Positions 19,273-27,270 of a DNA stretch of 64,000 bases are shown one piece after another. The translations under genes were made by a program, and so were the position numbers. Position 1 is the stretch's first letter, and every line of letters starts with the position of its first letter. A model generated the notes under the pieces. The model was not told where the DNA came from and did no database searches. It saw only the letters and a list, made by a program, of their open reading frames with translations. The DNA is from an uncultured Bacteroidia bacterium. GTDB taxonomy: Bacteria; Bacteroidota; Bacteroidia; Bacteroidales; UBA932. Location: contig CACWOH010000006.1 in the NCBI GenBank assembly GCA_902762435.1, positions 19,482 through 83,481 on the forward strand. Reading direction: 5' to 3'.

Positions 19273-21660
19273 ATGAAAAAGAAAGCCCTGCTCCCCATCC
19301 TGCTGGCGGCTGCGGTCTCCCTGTCCGCCGCCCCGCCGCCCGCGTCCGCTTTCCACACTTCGCTCGATGCGGGCTGGTCCTTCGCCCTGGGCAACGCCGC
19401 CTCGATGGAGGCGGACTTCGGCCACGGAACGGAATATTTCACCTACTTTACAAAGGTGATGTCCAACCACGAAAACCACGGTCCCGCCTCGACGGATTTC
19501 ATCGAAGACGGCTCCTGGCGGACGGTGACCCTGCCCCACGACTGGGTGGTGGACCTGCCCTATGACGGTGCGGCGAGCCACTCGCACGGTTACAAATGCA
19601 TCGGCTGGCGCTATCCGGAGAACTCCGTCGGCTGGTACCGACGGCACCTGGAAATCCCGGCGGAAGACAAGGGGAAACAGGTCTGGATCGAGTTCGAAGG
19701 CATCTTCCGCGACAGCCAGATCTTCTGCAACGGCTGCTACCTGGGCGGCGAGAAAAGCGGCTACGCCTCGCGGGTCTATGACCTCAGCCCCTACCTCAAC
19801 TACGGAGGCGACAACCTGATCGCGGTGCGCTGCGACGCCTCCGTCGAGGAAGGCTGGTTCTACGAGGGTGCCGGCATCTACCGGCACGTCTGGCTGCACA
19901 AGGCCGGCCCCGTGGCGGCGGAGCCCTATTCCATCGTGGTGGGGGCGGATGACATCCGCTTCAGCCTCGCGCTTGCGGACGACTCCGTCGATCCCGCCCG
20001 CATCACCGTCCGGAAGCGTTTCTTCGACGCGGAGGGCAGTGAGGTCCCCGCCATGACGCACCGCTGGAGCCTGGACGACCCGTATCTGTACGGCTGGAAG
20101 CTGGAGCTCTTCTACGACGGCGTCCTGTCGGCGGAATACAGCGGACGCAGCGGCCTGCGCGAAATCGCCTTCGACCCGCAGCAGGGCTTCCTGCTGAACG
20201 GCACCCGCGTGCAACTGAAGGGCTGCGACCTGCATCAAGACCACGCCGGCGTGGGGGCGGGCATTCCCGACGCCCTGTGGCGCTACCGGCTGGAGCAGCT
20301 GCGCAAATACGGATTCAACGCCATCCGCTGCTCGCACAACCCGGCCAGCCCCGCGCTGCTGGACCTGTGCGACGAACTCGGCTTCGCCGTGATCGACGAG
20401 CAGCGCCAGTTCGGGGTGAATGCCGAGCAGACCGCCCAGTTCGAGAACATGATCCGGCGTGACCGGAACCACCCGTCGGTGATCCTCTGGAGCGTGGGCA
20501 ACGAGGAGTGGGCCGTGGAGTGGAACGAAACGGGGACGCGCATCGCCCGGCGCCTGACACAGATCGCCCACCGGCTGGATCCCACCCGCCCGACGACCTA
20601 CGGGTCCAGCAGCGGTCCGCACCCCAACCGGGGCGTAGATGTGTTCGGATTCAACTACGTGATCCAGAATGACATAGAAGGCCTGCTGCGGGAGTTCCCG
20701 CAGCGCACGGGCGTAGGGACGGAAGAGACCACGGGCTCCGGTACGCGCGGCAAATACGCCACGGTCCCGGAACGCGGATGGATGCTCTCCCTGAACCGCA
20801 GCGGCGTGGAAAACCGGCCGATGGGCGGAAACCCGGATCAGGTCTGCACGCCGGACGTCCAGCCGATGACCGCGGACGGCCGGGTGCTGGAGGTCATCGC
20901 ACGCGGCTGGAAGTACTATGCCGCGCATCCCGGCCTGGGCGGCCTGTTCTACTGGACGGGCATCGACTACCGGGGAGAACCGAACCCGATGGTCTGGCCC
21001 GCCACCGGATCGCAGTTCGGCATCCTCGACTACTGCGGCTTCCCCAAGGACGAGGCCTTCTACCTGCAGTCCGTCTGGACGGATGAGCCGGTCCTGCACG
21101 TCGCTCCCCACTGGAACCGCCCGGTCCCGGAAGGGACGACGGTGCCTGTCGTGGTGTATACCAACTGCGAGCGCGTCTCGCTGAAAGTGAACGGGAAGAA
21201 CCTCGGTTCGAAGGAAGTATCCGGGAACGGAAGTGTCCGCTGGGAGGTTCCGTACCGGCCCGGCCGCGTGGAAGCCACGGGCCGGCGCGGCGGCCGGGTG
21301 GCCGTGCGCACCGTCCTGGAGACGACGGGCCCGGCCGTGGACGTGCGCCTGACCCCATCCCGGACCCAGCTGGAGCGCGACGGCGCGGACGTCGTGGTGC
21401 TGGACATCGAAGCCCTGGACGCGCGCGGCCGCTTCGTGCCGGACGCGGAAATGCCGCTGACCGTCCGGGTGGACGGCGCCCGGCTGCTGGGCTGGGGCAA
21501 CGGCGATCCCGGCTTCAAGGCCGTCGAACGGCCCCTGGATGGCAACGAAATGGACATCAGTACCTTCAGCGGCTGTGCCCAGGTGCTGGTCCGTTCTCTC
21601 GCCGGCCAGGACGGTCCGGTAACCGTATCCGTCGGCGGACGGAAGGTCCGGCTGGACTGA
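19273..21660 (+). CDS. GH2 beta-galactosidase-like glycoside hydrolase
   Basis: This 795-residue secreted protein has a signal peptide ending near A-S-A (residue 26). It has a GH2 sugar-binding domain (about 28-180), an immunoglobulin-like domain and a TIM barrel. The acid/base is Glu411 in V-G-N-E-E-W. The likely nucleophile is Glu484 in G-T-E-E-T-T-G-S-G, aligned with the S-E-x-x-S motif of Bacteroides beta-galactosidases. A DUF4982-like strand region and a GH2 C-terminal domain follow from about residue 600. In a galactoglucomannan operon it may remove beta-galactose caps or act as beta-mannosidase; the sequence alone does not decide. It ends the operon. Confidence 0.82.
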   Translation: MKKKALLPILLAAAVSLSAAPPPASAFHTSLDAGWSFALGNAASMEADFGHGTEYFTYFTKVMSNHENHGPASTDFIEDGSWRTVTLPHDWVVDLPYDGAASHSHGYKCIGWRYPENSVGWYRRHLEIPAEDKGKQVWIEFEGIFRDSQIFCNGCYLGGEKSGYASRVYDLSPYLNYGGDNLIAVRCDASVEEGWFYEGAGIYRHVWLHKAGPVAAEPYSIVVGADDIRFSLALADDSVDPARITVRKRFFDAEGSEVPAMTHRWSLDDPYLYGWKLELFYDGVLSAEYSGRSGLREIAFDPQQGFLLNGTRVQLKGCDLHQDHAGVGAGIPDALWRYRLEQLRKYGFNAIRCSHNPASPALLDLCDELGFAVIDEQRQFGVNAEQTAQFENMIRRDRNHPSVILWSVGNEEWAVEWNETGTRIARRLTQIAHRLDPTRPTTYGSSSGPHPNRGVDVFGFNYVIQNDIEGLLREFPQRTGVGTEETTGSGTRGKYATVPERGWMLSLNRSGVENRPMGGNPDQVCTPDVQPMTADGRVLEVIARGWKYYAAHPGLGGLFYWTGIDYRGEPNPMVWPATGSQFGILDYCGFPKDEAFYLQSVWTDEPVLHVAPHWNRPVPEGTTVPVVVYTNCERVSLKVNGKNLGSKEVSGNGSVRWEVPYRPGRVEATGRRGGRVAVRTVLETTGPAVDVRLTPSRTQLERDGADVVVLDIEALDARGRFVPDAEMPLTVRVDGARLLGWGNGDPGFKAVERPLDGNEMDISTFSGCAQVLVRSLAGQDGPVTVSVGGRKVRLD

Positions 21661-21716
21661 GAAGTACGCAGCCGTCATTCCCCTGCCCCGGGCGAAGAAT
21701 CTCCCGATAATATTGC

Positions 21717-21724
21717 TATATTTG
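21717..21724 (+). promoter_or_regulatory. TAnnTTTG promoter box for the peptidase operon
   Basis: TATATTTG is a full match to the Bacteroidota -7 consensus and ends 30 bases before the ATG at 21755. It overlaps the left arm of the inverted repeat at 21722-21743. Confidence 0.6.
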
Positions 21725-21743
21725 TAGTTTGAGTAAACTACAA
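21722..21743. repeat. Perfect 9-bp inverted repeat over the transcription start
   Basis: TTGTAGTTT, a four-base GAGT spacer and AAACTACAA form a perfect palindrome. It overlaps the promoter box and the expected start of transcription, so it could be an operator for a dimeric repressor or a 5' hairpin of the transcript. Confidence 0.6.
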
Positions 21744-21754
21744 TCGGTAACGTT

Positions 21755-22195
21755 ATGTCAACCAAGGGAAAAATCATCACCTGGGTCGTGGCCGTCCTGC
21801 TGGTCGCCTCCGCCATCTTCGTGTACTTCAAGTTCTACTTCGTGTTCGGCGAGGGCGTCAAGGCCGGCGAACTGAACCAGATCGTCTATAAGGGCTGGGT
21901 CTGGAAGACCTACGAAGGACGCCTGATCCAGACGGGATTCAAGAGCAAAGGTACTGGGAAAACCGGCGGAAACAGCCTGCAGTCCAATGAATTCAACTTC
22001 TCCGTCGTGAGCAAGGAAGTCGCCGACTCACTGATGCTTTGCAGCGGCAAGAACGTCGAACTGCACTACAAGGAGTACAACGGCTGGCTGCCGTGGCGCG
22101 GCATGCAGCGCTACGTCGTGGACCGCATCGTTTCCGTGGAACCGGGTTCGGGCACGTCCGAGATTCCCATCTTCGTAGGCGGCGAAACGCTATGA
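21755..22195 (+). CDS. Conserved single-pass membrane protein of unknown function
   Basis: This 146-residue protein has one N-terminal transmembrane helix (residues 7-27) and then a small soluble domain. The segment F-Y-F-V-F-G-E-G-V-K-A-G-E-L-N with the following K-T-Y-E-G-R-L-I-Q-T-G is a block I recall from Bacteroidales proteins often mislabelled 6-phosphogluconate dehydrogenase; there is no dehydrogenase motif here. Its stop overlaps the start of the S9 peptidase as ATGA. Function is unknown; it is likely periplasmic and membrane-tethered. Confidence 0.75.
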   Translation: MSTKGKIITWVVAVLLVASAIFVYFKFYFVFGEGVKAGELNQIVYKGWVWKTYEGRLIQTGFKSKGTGKTGGNSLQSNEFNFSVVSKEVADSLMLCSGKNVELHYKEYNGWLPWRGMQRYVVDRIVSVEPGSGTSEIPIFVGGETL

Positions 22196-24048
22196 CGCTC
22201 CTGCTTCCGCTGCTCGTCGCGGGCATCCTCGCGACGCAGCCCGCATCCGGCCCGGACGGCCGGATGCTGACCGTCGCCGAGTCCGTCGGCCAGGCGGACC
22301 ATTCCGTCTATCCCGAACAGGTGCGCCTGTACTGGACGCCGGAAGGCGAACTGACGCGGGAATTCCCCCGCCGGGAGGCGCCGGAGTGGAAGCTTCCCCA
22401 GAGCGAGGCGCCCGGCATCGTTTACGGTGAATCCGTCAGCCGCAACGAATTCGGCATCAACGGCGGGGTCTTCCCCGCCCCGGACGGAAAGCGGCTCGCG
22501 GTGTACCGCAAGGACGAGTCCGCCGTCACGCTCTACCCCCTCTACGACATCACCACCCGCACGGGCGGCAGCACCCTCATCCGCTACCCGATGGCGGGCA
22601 TGGCCTCGGAGCACGTCTCCCTGTGCGTCTGCGACCTGGAGGGGCACATCCTCACCACCCTGCAGGTCACGGACTTCGACGACGAACGCTACCTGACCGG
22701 CATCACCTGGGCCCCGGACGGGAAATACATCTTCGTCCAGGTGGTGGACCGCGCCCAGCACGAGATGCACCTCAACATGTACCGCTCCGACGACGGCCGC
22801 TTCGTCCGCACGATCCTGACCGAGCGGAACGACGCCTGGGTGGAACCGCTCGACCCGCTGTACTTCCTGAAGGACAGCTACCGTTTCTTCTACCGCACCG
22901 ACAACCGCGACGGCTGGCGCAACCTCTACCTCTGCGACACCCTCGGGCGCATTTCCCGCGTCACCCCCGTGGACGCCGACGTGGACTACGTGGCCAACGA
23001 CGGTAAGTTCCTCTACTACACCTCCGCGGAGGTCTCCCCGGTGGAGAACCACCTCTTCCGCGTGCGGGTGGACGGCCGCGGGAAGAAGCGTGAACGCACG
23101 CCGCAGCGCCTCACGGAGGAACCCGGCTGGCACCAGGTGTCCCTGTCGCCGGACTTCAGCCGTTTCATCGACCGCTACAGCAGCTTCAGCGTGCCCGGCG
23201 TGACGCAGGTGCGCGGCACCGACGGCAAACTGCTGGAAACGGTCCACGTCGCCCCCGACCCGCTAGCCGGCTATGCGCAGTGCCGCGTCGAATTCGGCAC
23301 CACGCCCTCCGCGGACGGCAGCTGCGAGAACTACTACCGCCTCTTCTATCCGAAGGATTTCGATCCCGCGAAGAAATATCCCCTGGTCGTGTACGTCTAC
23401 GGCGGCCCGCACTCGCAGATGGTCAACGACTCCTGGCTCGGCAACATCCGGATGTGGGAGATGCTGATGGCCCAGCGCGGCTACGTGGTCTATGTCCAGG
23501 ACAACCGGGGCACGCAGAACCGCGGCGCGGCCTTCGAAAAGGCCATCAACCGCCGCTGCGGGCAGGTCGAGAACGACGACCAGATGGCCGGCATCCGCGC
23601 CCTGCTGGACCGGGCTCCCTGGATCGACCGCGAGCGCATCGGGGTGCACGGCTGGAGCTACGGCGGCTTCATGACGCTCACCCTCGCCACGCACAATCCC
23701 GGCTTCTTCAAGGTGGCCGTGGCCGGCGGGCCCGTCATCGACTGGCAGTGGTACGAGGTGATGTACGGTGAGCGTTATATGGACAATCCCGCCACCAATC
23801 CGGAAGGGTTCGAGGCCACCTCGCTCATTCCGCGGGCCAAGGACCTGACGGGCCGCGTACTCATCTGCCAGGGCGTGCTGGACGGCACGGTAGTGCCGCA
23901 GCATTCCCTGAGCTTCGTCCAGGCCTGCATCGAGGAAGGCGTCCCGGTGGACTGGTTCCCCTACCCGCTGGACGAGCACAACATGCGCGGCAAGGCGCGG
24001 GTGCACCTGTACGAGAAGATCACGGACTACTTCGAACAGCATCTATGA
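22192..24048 (+). CDS. Dipeptidyl peptidase IV-like S9B peptidase, short N-terminal domain
   Basis: This 618-residue secreted serine peptidase removes X-Pro or X-Ala dipeptides from peptide N-termini in its family. A signal-like stretch covers residues 1-16. The propeller is recognisable from Y-G-E-S-V-x-R-N-E-F-G-I onward (about residue 80). The alpha/beta-hydrolase triad is Ser489 in G-W-S-Y-G-G, Asp564 and His596 in D-E-H-N-M. Members such as P. gingivalis DPP IV are about 720 residues, so roughly 100 N-terminal residues of propeller are absent. I chose 22192 because it overlaps the preceding stop as ATGA and begins a signal peptide; a longer start at 22039 would run through the upstream gene. 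Confidence 0.85.
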   Translation: MTLLLPLLVAGILATQPASGPDGRMLTVAESVGQADHSVYPEQVRLYWTPEGELTREFPRREAPEWKLPQSEAPGIVYGESVSRNEFGINGGVFPAPDGKRLAVYRKDESAVTLYPLYDITTRTGGSTLIRYPMAGMASEHVSLCVCDLEGHILTTLQVTDFDDERYLTGITWAPDGKYIFVQVVDRAQHEMHLNMYRSDDGRFVRTILTERNDAWVEPLDPLYFLKDSYRFFYRTDNRDGWRNLYLCDTLGRISRVTPVDADVDYVANDGKFLYYTSAEVSPVENHLFRVRVDGRGKKRERTPQRLTEEPGWHQVSLSPDFSRFIDRYSSFSVPGVTQVRGTDGKLLETVHVAPDPLAGYAQCRVEFGTTPSADGSCENYYRLFYPKDFDPAKKYPLVVYVYGGPHSQMVNDSWLGNIRMWEMLMAQRGYVVYVQDNRGTQNRGAAFEKAINRRCGQVENDDQMAGIRALLDRAPWIDRERIGVHGWSYGGFMTLTLATHNPGFFKVAVAGGPVIDWQWYEVMYGERYMDNPATNPEGFEATSLIPRAKDLTGRVLICQGVLDGTVVPQHSLSFVQACIEEGVPVDWFPYPLDEHNMRGKARVHLYEKITDYFEQHL

Positions 24049-25184
24049 GAAAGATCCTGATGGCCGCGCTGGCCCTGCTGCTGGCGGCCGCTCCCCTCTC
24101 CGCCCAGAAGAAGGCGGAAACCCGGCTGTATGACCGGACCCTGGCGAAACCTTCCCTGGAGGCCTTCGACAAGTTCCTGAAGAAATACCCCGCCTCCGTG
24201 TATGCGGACGACATCCGGGCCCGCAAGGACACCCTGCTGAACATCAGTCCCTACGACGAGGCGCAGGCGGCGCAGATCGCCGGCCCGCTCCTGCCGGCCG
24301 GAACGGAGTTCCGCGCCGTCGCGGACCGCCGCGAGGCCGTGGACCGCATCTATGCGCTCTGCCTGGACGGCGAAGGCCTGGCCCTGGACCAGGTCCGCAT
24401 CGTCAGCTTCATCCGGGGTGCGGACGGCTGGACGCAGGAAAGCGTCTATGACGCGCCCGCGTCCGATGCGGAGGGGATGACCGGGCGCGCGTTCGCCGAC
24501 GGGACCTCCGTCGTCGCCATCCGCGGCACACGCTACCTCTTCTTCCACTACCTGATGTACGGTGGGGACGGCTCGCAGCAGACCTACGTCGCCGCCGCCT
24601 ACGCCCCGCAGACCGACGAATTCGGCTGCGTCTCCTTCCGCGGGAAGGACATCCGGGGGACGGGGCACGTGCCGGAATACCACATCCTGGGCCGCAGCGA
24701 CGAAGCCCTGCTCAGCGGTATGGACCGGCCGTGGATGCGCCTGCTGCTCAAGGACATCCAGGACAATCCCTGGCTGGAATACGTACCGGAGAACTTCTGG
24801 CTCACCGACGCCGCCATCGCCTGGTGGCTGGAGCAGAATCCGGGTGCGACGACCAGCGCCACGCATCTCAAGTTCAACATCCTCCAGCCCGAGAGTTCCC
24901 TGGTGGAAGAATTCACCGCTTCGAAAAGCAGGAAGAATTCGTCGAAATACACCGCGGCGATGTTCGACCACCGCGGCTACACCGTCATCGTCGTCTTCCA
25001 GAAGGACGACGGCAACTACGTGCTCGCCTGGGCCGAGCCGGAGGCGAAGGACCACTACCGCGACCGCCTGCTGAACAGCATCGCCTTCGACGATGCCAAC
25101 ACGCTCGCGATGTCCTACTACCACGGCAACCGGACCTTCAAGTACCGCCTCAACCTCGCCTCCAAGAACCTCCGGAGAAACTAA
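24045..25184 (+). CDS. Secreted protein of unknown function
   Basis: This 379-residue protein has a clear signal peptide (cleavage expected after residue 20, before Q-K-K). A short helical segment, E-A-F-D-K-F-L-K-K-Y-P, follows, of the kind seen at the ends of TPR-type repeats. The rest is a globular domain rich in aromatic residues without a motif I recognise. It overlaps the S9 peptidase stop as ATGA and is three bases before the M20 dipeptidase, so it is probably expressed with peptide-degrading enzymes. No catalytic residues or metal ligands stand out. Confidence 0.7.
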   Translation: MRKILMAALALLLAAAPLSAQKKAETRLYDRTLAKPSLEAFDKFLKKYPASVYADDIRARKDTLLNISPYDEAQAAQIAGPLLPAGTEFRAVADRREAVDRIYALCLDGEGLALDQVRIVSFIRGADGWTQESVYDAPASDAEGMTGRAFADGTSVVAIRGTRYLFFHYLMYGGDGSQQTYVAAAYAPQTDEFGCVSFRGKDIRGTGHVPEYHILGRSDEALLSGMDRPWMRLLLKDIQDNPWLEYVPENFWLTDAAIAWWLEQNPGATTSATHLKFNILQPESSLVEEFTASKSRKNSSKYTAAMFDHRGYTVIVVFQKDDGNYVLAWAEPEAKDHYRDRLLNSIAFDDANTLAMSYYHGNRTFKYRLNLASKNLRRN

Positions 25185-25187
25185 GCC

Positions 25188-26537
25188 ATGAAAGAATACA
25201 TCGAACAGAACCGGGAGCGCTTCTTCGAAGAGCTGTTCTCCCTGCTGCGCATCCCTTCCGTGAGCGCGAAACCCGAACACGCGGCCGACATGTACCGCTG
25301 CGCCGAGACCCTGGCCGACCTGCTCCTGGAAGCGGGGGCCGATGACGCCGGCGTGTGCGAGACGGCCGGCCACCCGGTCGTTTTCGGCCGGAAGACCGTC
25401 GATCCGAAAGCGAAGACGGTGCTGGTGTACGGCCACTACGACGTCCAGCCGGCCGAGCCGCTGGACAAGTGGGACCACGACCCCTTCGACCCCCAGATAC
25501 ACGACGGGGCCATCTGGGGGCGCGGCGCCAACGACGACAAAGGCCAGCTGTTCATGCACGTCAAGGCCTTCGAATACCTGTTGCGCAGCGGCAGACTCCG
25601 CCACAACGTCAAGTTCCTCTTCGAGGGTGAGGAAGAGATCAGCAGCCCGTCCCTGCCCGCCTGGATCAAGGCTCACAGGAAACTGCTCAAGGCCGACCTC
25701 TGCCTGGTCAGCGACACCACGATGCTGGGCGAAAACACCCCGTCCATCAACTGCGGCATGCGCGGGCTCAGCTACCTGGAAGTCAAGGTGACCGGACCGA
25801 AGAAGGACCTGCACTCCGGCCATTTCGGCGGAACCGTGGCGAACCCCATCCAGGTCCTCTGCGAGATGATCGCCTCGCTGCTGGACGAGAACGGCCGCGT
25901 GACGGTGCCCGGCTTCTACGACGACGTTGCCGAACTGTCCCCGCAGGACCGGAAACTGCTCGCCAAGGCTCCCTTCAACCTCAAGGAATACAAGGAGTTC
26001 CTGGACGTGCGCGAGCTGCGCGGCGAACGGGGCTACACCCCGCTGGAGCGCGTGGGCATCCGCCCCTGCCTGGACGTCTGCGGCATCTGGGGCGGCTACG
26101 CCGGCGCCGGCGCGAAGACCGTGCTTCCCTCGGAAGCGCACGCCAAGATCTCGATGCGCCTGGTCCCGGACCAGCGCAGCGGACGGATCACGAAACTGTT
26201 CGAGCGGCACTTCCGGAAGATCGCCCCGAAATACGTGAAGGTGGAAGTGACCCCCTTCGAGGGCTGCGACGGGTTTACGATCCCGATCGGCTCGGAAGCC
26301 TACCGGGCCGCCGCCCGCGCCATCGGCGAAGTCTATGGGACAGAACCCGTTCCCGCCCGGGGCGGCGGCTCCATCGGCATCCTGGGCGAGATGCAGAAGA
26401 TCCTCGGCATCGATCCGCTCCTGATGGGCTTCGGCCTGGAACGCGACACCATCCACTCCCCCAACGAGAGCTACCTGCTCAGGCAGTTCTTCGCGGGGAT
26501 GGAATCCATCGCAAAATTCTACGAATACTGGAAATAG
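25188..26537 (+). CDS. M20 family metallodipeptidase (CNDP/DapE-like)
   Basis: This 449-residue cytoplasmic enzyme has the M20 metal-binding motifs: G-H-Y-D-V-Q-P (His near residue 84), R-G-A-N-D-D-K-G (bridging Asp near 116), F-E-G-E-E-E-I with the general base, S-D-T and a C-terminal D-T-I-H-S-P-N-E. A dimerisation lid lies between about 200 and 330, including D-L-H-S-G-H-F-G-G. It probably splits the dipeptides released by DPP IV, and it follows that gene in the same run. No signal peptide. Full length for the family. Confidence 0.9.
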   Translation: MKEYIEQNRERFFEELFSLLRIPSVSAKPEHAADMYRCAETLADLLLEAGADDAGVCETAGHPVVFGRKTVDPKAKTVLVYGHYDVQPAEPLDKWDHDPFDPQIHDGAIWGRGANDDKGQLFMHVKAFEYLLRSGRLRHNVKFLFEGEEEISSPSLPAWIKAHRKLLKADLCLVSDTTMLGENTPSINCGMRGLSYLEVKVTGPKKDLHSGHFGGTVANPIQVLCEMIASLLDENGRVTVPGFYDDVAELSPQDRKLLAKAPFNLKEYKEFLDVRELRGERGYTPLERVGIRPCLDVCGIWGGYAGAGAKTVLPSEAHAKISMRLVPDQRSGRITKLFERHFRKIAPKYVKVEVTPFEGCDGFTIPIGSEAYRAAARAIGEVYGTEPVPARGGGSIGILGEMQKILGIDPLLMGFGLERDTIHSPNESYLLRQFFAGMESIAKFYEYWK

Positions 26538-26556
26538 CGGGCCCGGCCGGGCCCGC
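26537..26556. terminator. GC-rich perfect palindrome between convergent genes
   Basis: A 20-base perfect palindrome of G and C (GCGGGCCC arm, GGCC centre) starts at the last base of the M20 stop and ends five bases before the stop of the PII-like gene. It lacks a T-run, so it is a possible bidirectional, atypical terminator. Confidence 0.4.
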
Positions 26557-26561
26557 TCCGC

Positions 26562-26894
26562 CTATCCTTCGGACGCTTCTTTCTTTTTCAGCGTCGTGGT
26601 CCGGTTGACCGGCAGGGAGAAGGCGATGCCGCAGGCTTCCTCGCCCAGGCCGGCCTCCTTGTAAACGGTGCGGATGACCTCGTCCTTGATCTCCTTCGGA
26701 ACGAGGATCATCACCAGTTCCTTGTCGGACTGGATCTTGATGTCGAAGAACTCTTCGGCCTCCGGGTTGGCGGAACCGCGGGCGCGGAGGATGGTGCCAC
26801 CCTGGGCGCCGGCCGCACGGGCCGCTTCCATCACGTTCTGGGAAAAACCTGCATTCACGATGCAGACCACGAGTTCAAACTTGTTCTCTTCCAT
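26562..26894 (-). CDS. PII-like regulatory protein A
   Basis: This 110-residue protein has the P-II fold pattern: E-L-V-V-C-I-V-N at the first strand, A-A-x-A-A-G-A-Q-G-G-T-I-L-R-A-R-G after the first helix, and K-E-L-V-M-I-L-V at the third strand. It lacks the canonical T-loop uridylylation tyrosine of GlnB, so it is a PII-like sensor of a different ligand. It is the last gene of a minus-strand set, one base after a second PII-like gene and after a DUF1538 membrane protein, which is probably the target. The residues after about 90 form a basic, charged tail. Confidence 0.8.
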   Translation of the reverse strand: MEENKFELVVCIVNAGFSQNVMEAARAAGAQGGTILRARGSANPEAEEFFDIKIQSDKELVMILVPKEIKDEVIRTVYKEAGLGEEACGIAFSLPVNRTTTLKKKEASEG

Positions 26895-26895
26895 G

Positions 26896-27267
26896 TTACG
26901 CGTCCTCCTTGACGGTTCTCTTTTCGTTGCTTAAAAAGCCATACACGCGGGTGCCGATGACGCTCGTCATCGGGATGGTGAAGGCGATGCCCTTGTAGTT
27001 CTTGCCTTTCTTGAAGGTTTCGTCCAGCAGTTTGACCAGGGCATCGGCCTGATCTGCACGTACCACACTGATTATCATGGTTTTGGGACGCTCCGTCAAG
27101 CCCAGGTAGTCCAGGATCAGGTGGGTGGTCCCCTTCGCGGGAAGGGTGAGCTGCAGGTTGGCCTGGTGGGACTGGATGAGGCTGGAATAATAGGCCGCCT
27201 TGTCGTTGTGCACGACGGCCAGCAGGAGTTCCAACTTCATCGGAGCGATATTCCGGGTCGTTTCCAT
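26896..27267 (-). CDS. PII-like regulatory protein B
   Basis: This 123-residue protein is a second, diverged PII-like domain: L-E-L-L-L-A-V-V-H-N at the first strand, then L-P-A-K-G-T-T near the loop position and K-T-M-I-I-S-V-V at the third strand. The sequence from G-K-N-Y-K-G-I-A-F-T-I-P-M matches the C-terminal strand of its neighbour (G-I-A-F-S-L-P). An internal Met at residue 10 (27240) is an alternative start. It lies between DUF1538 and PII-like A. Two distinct PII-like proteins with one transporter suggest a heteromeric or two-input control, which is inference. Confidence 0.75.
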   Translation of the reverse strand: METTRNIAPMKLELLLAVVHNDKAAYYSSLIQSHQANLQLTLPAKGTTHLILDYLGLTERPKTMIISVVRADQADALVKLLDETFKKGKNYKGIAFTIPMTSVIGTRVYGFLSNEKRTVKEDA

Positions 27268-27270
27268 AGG

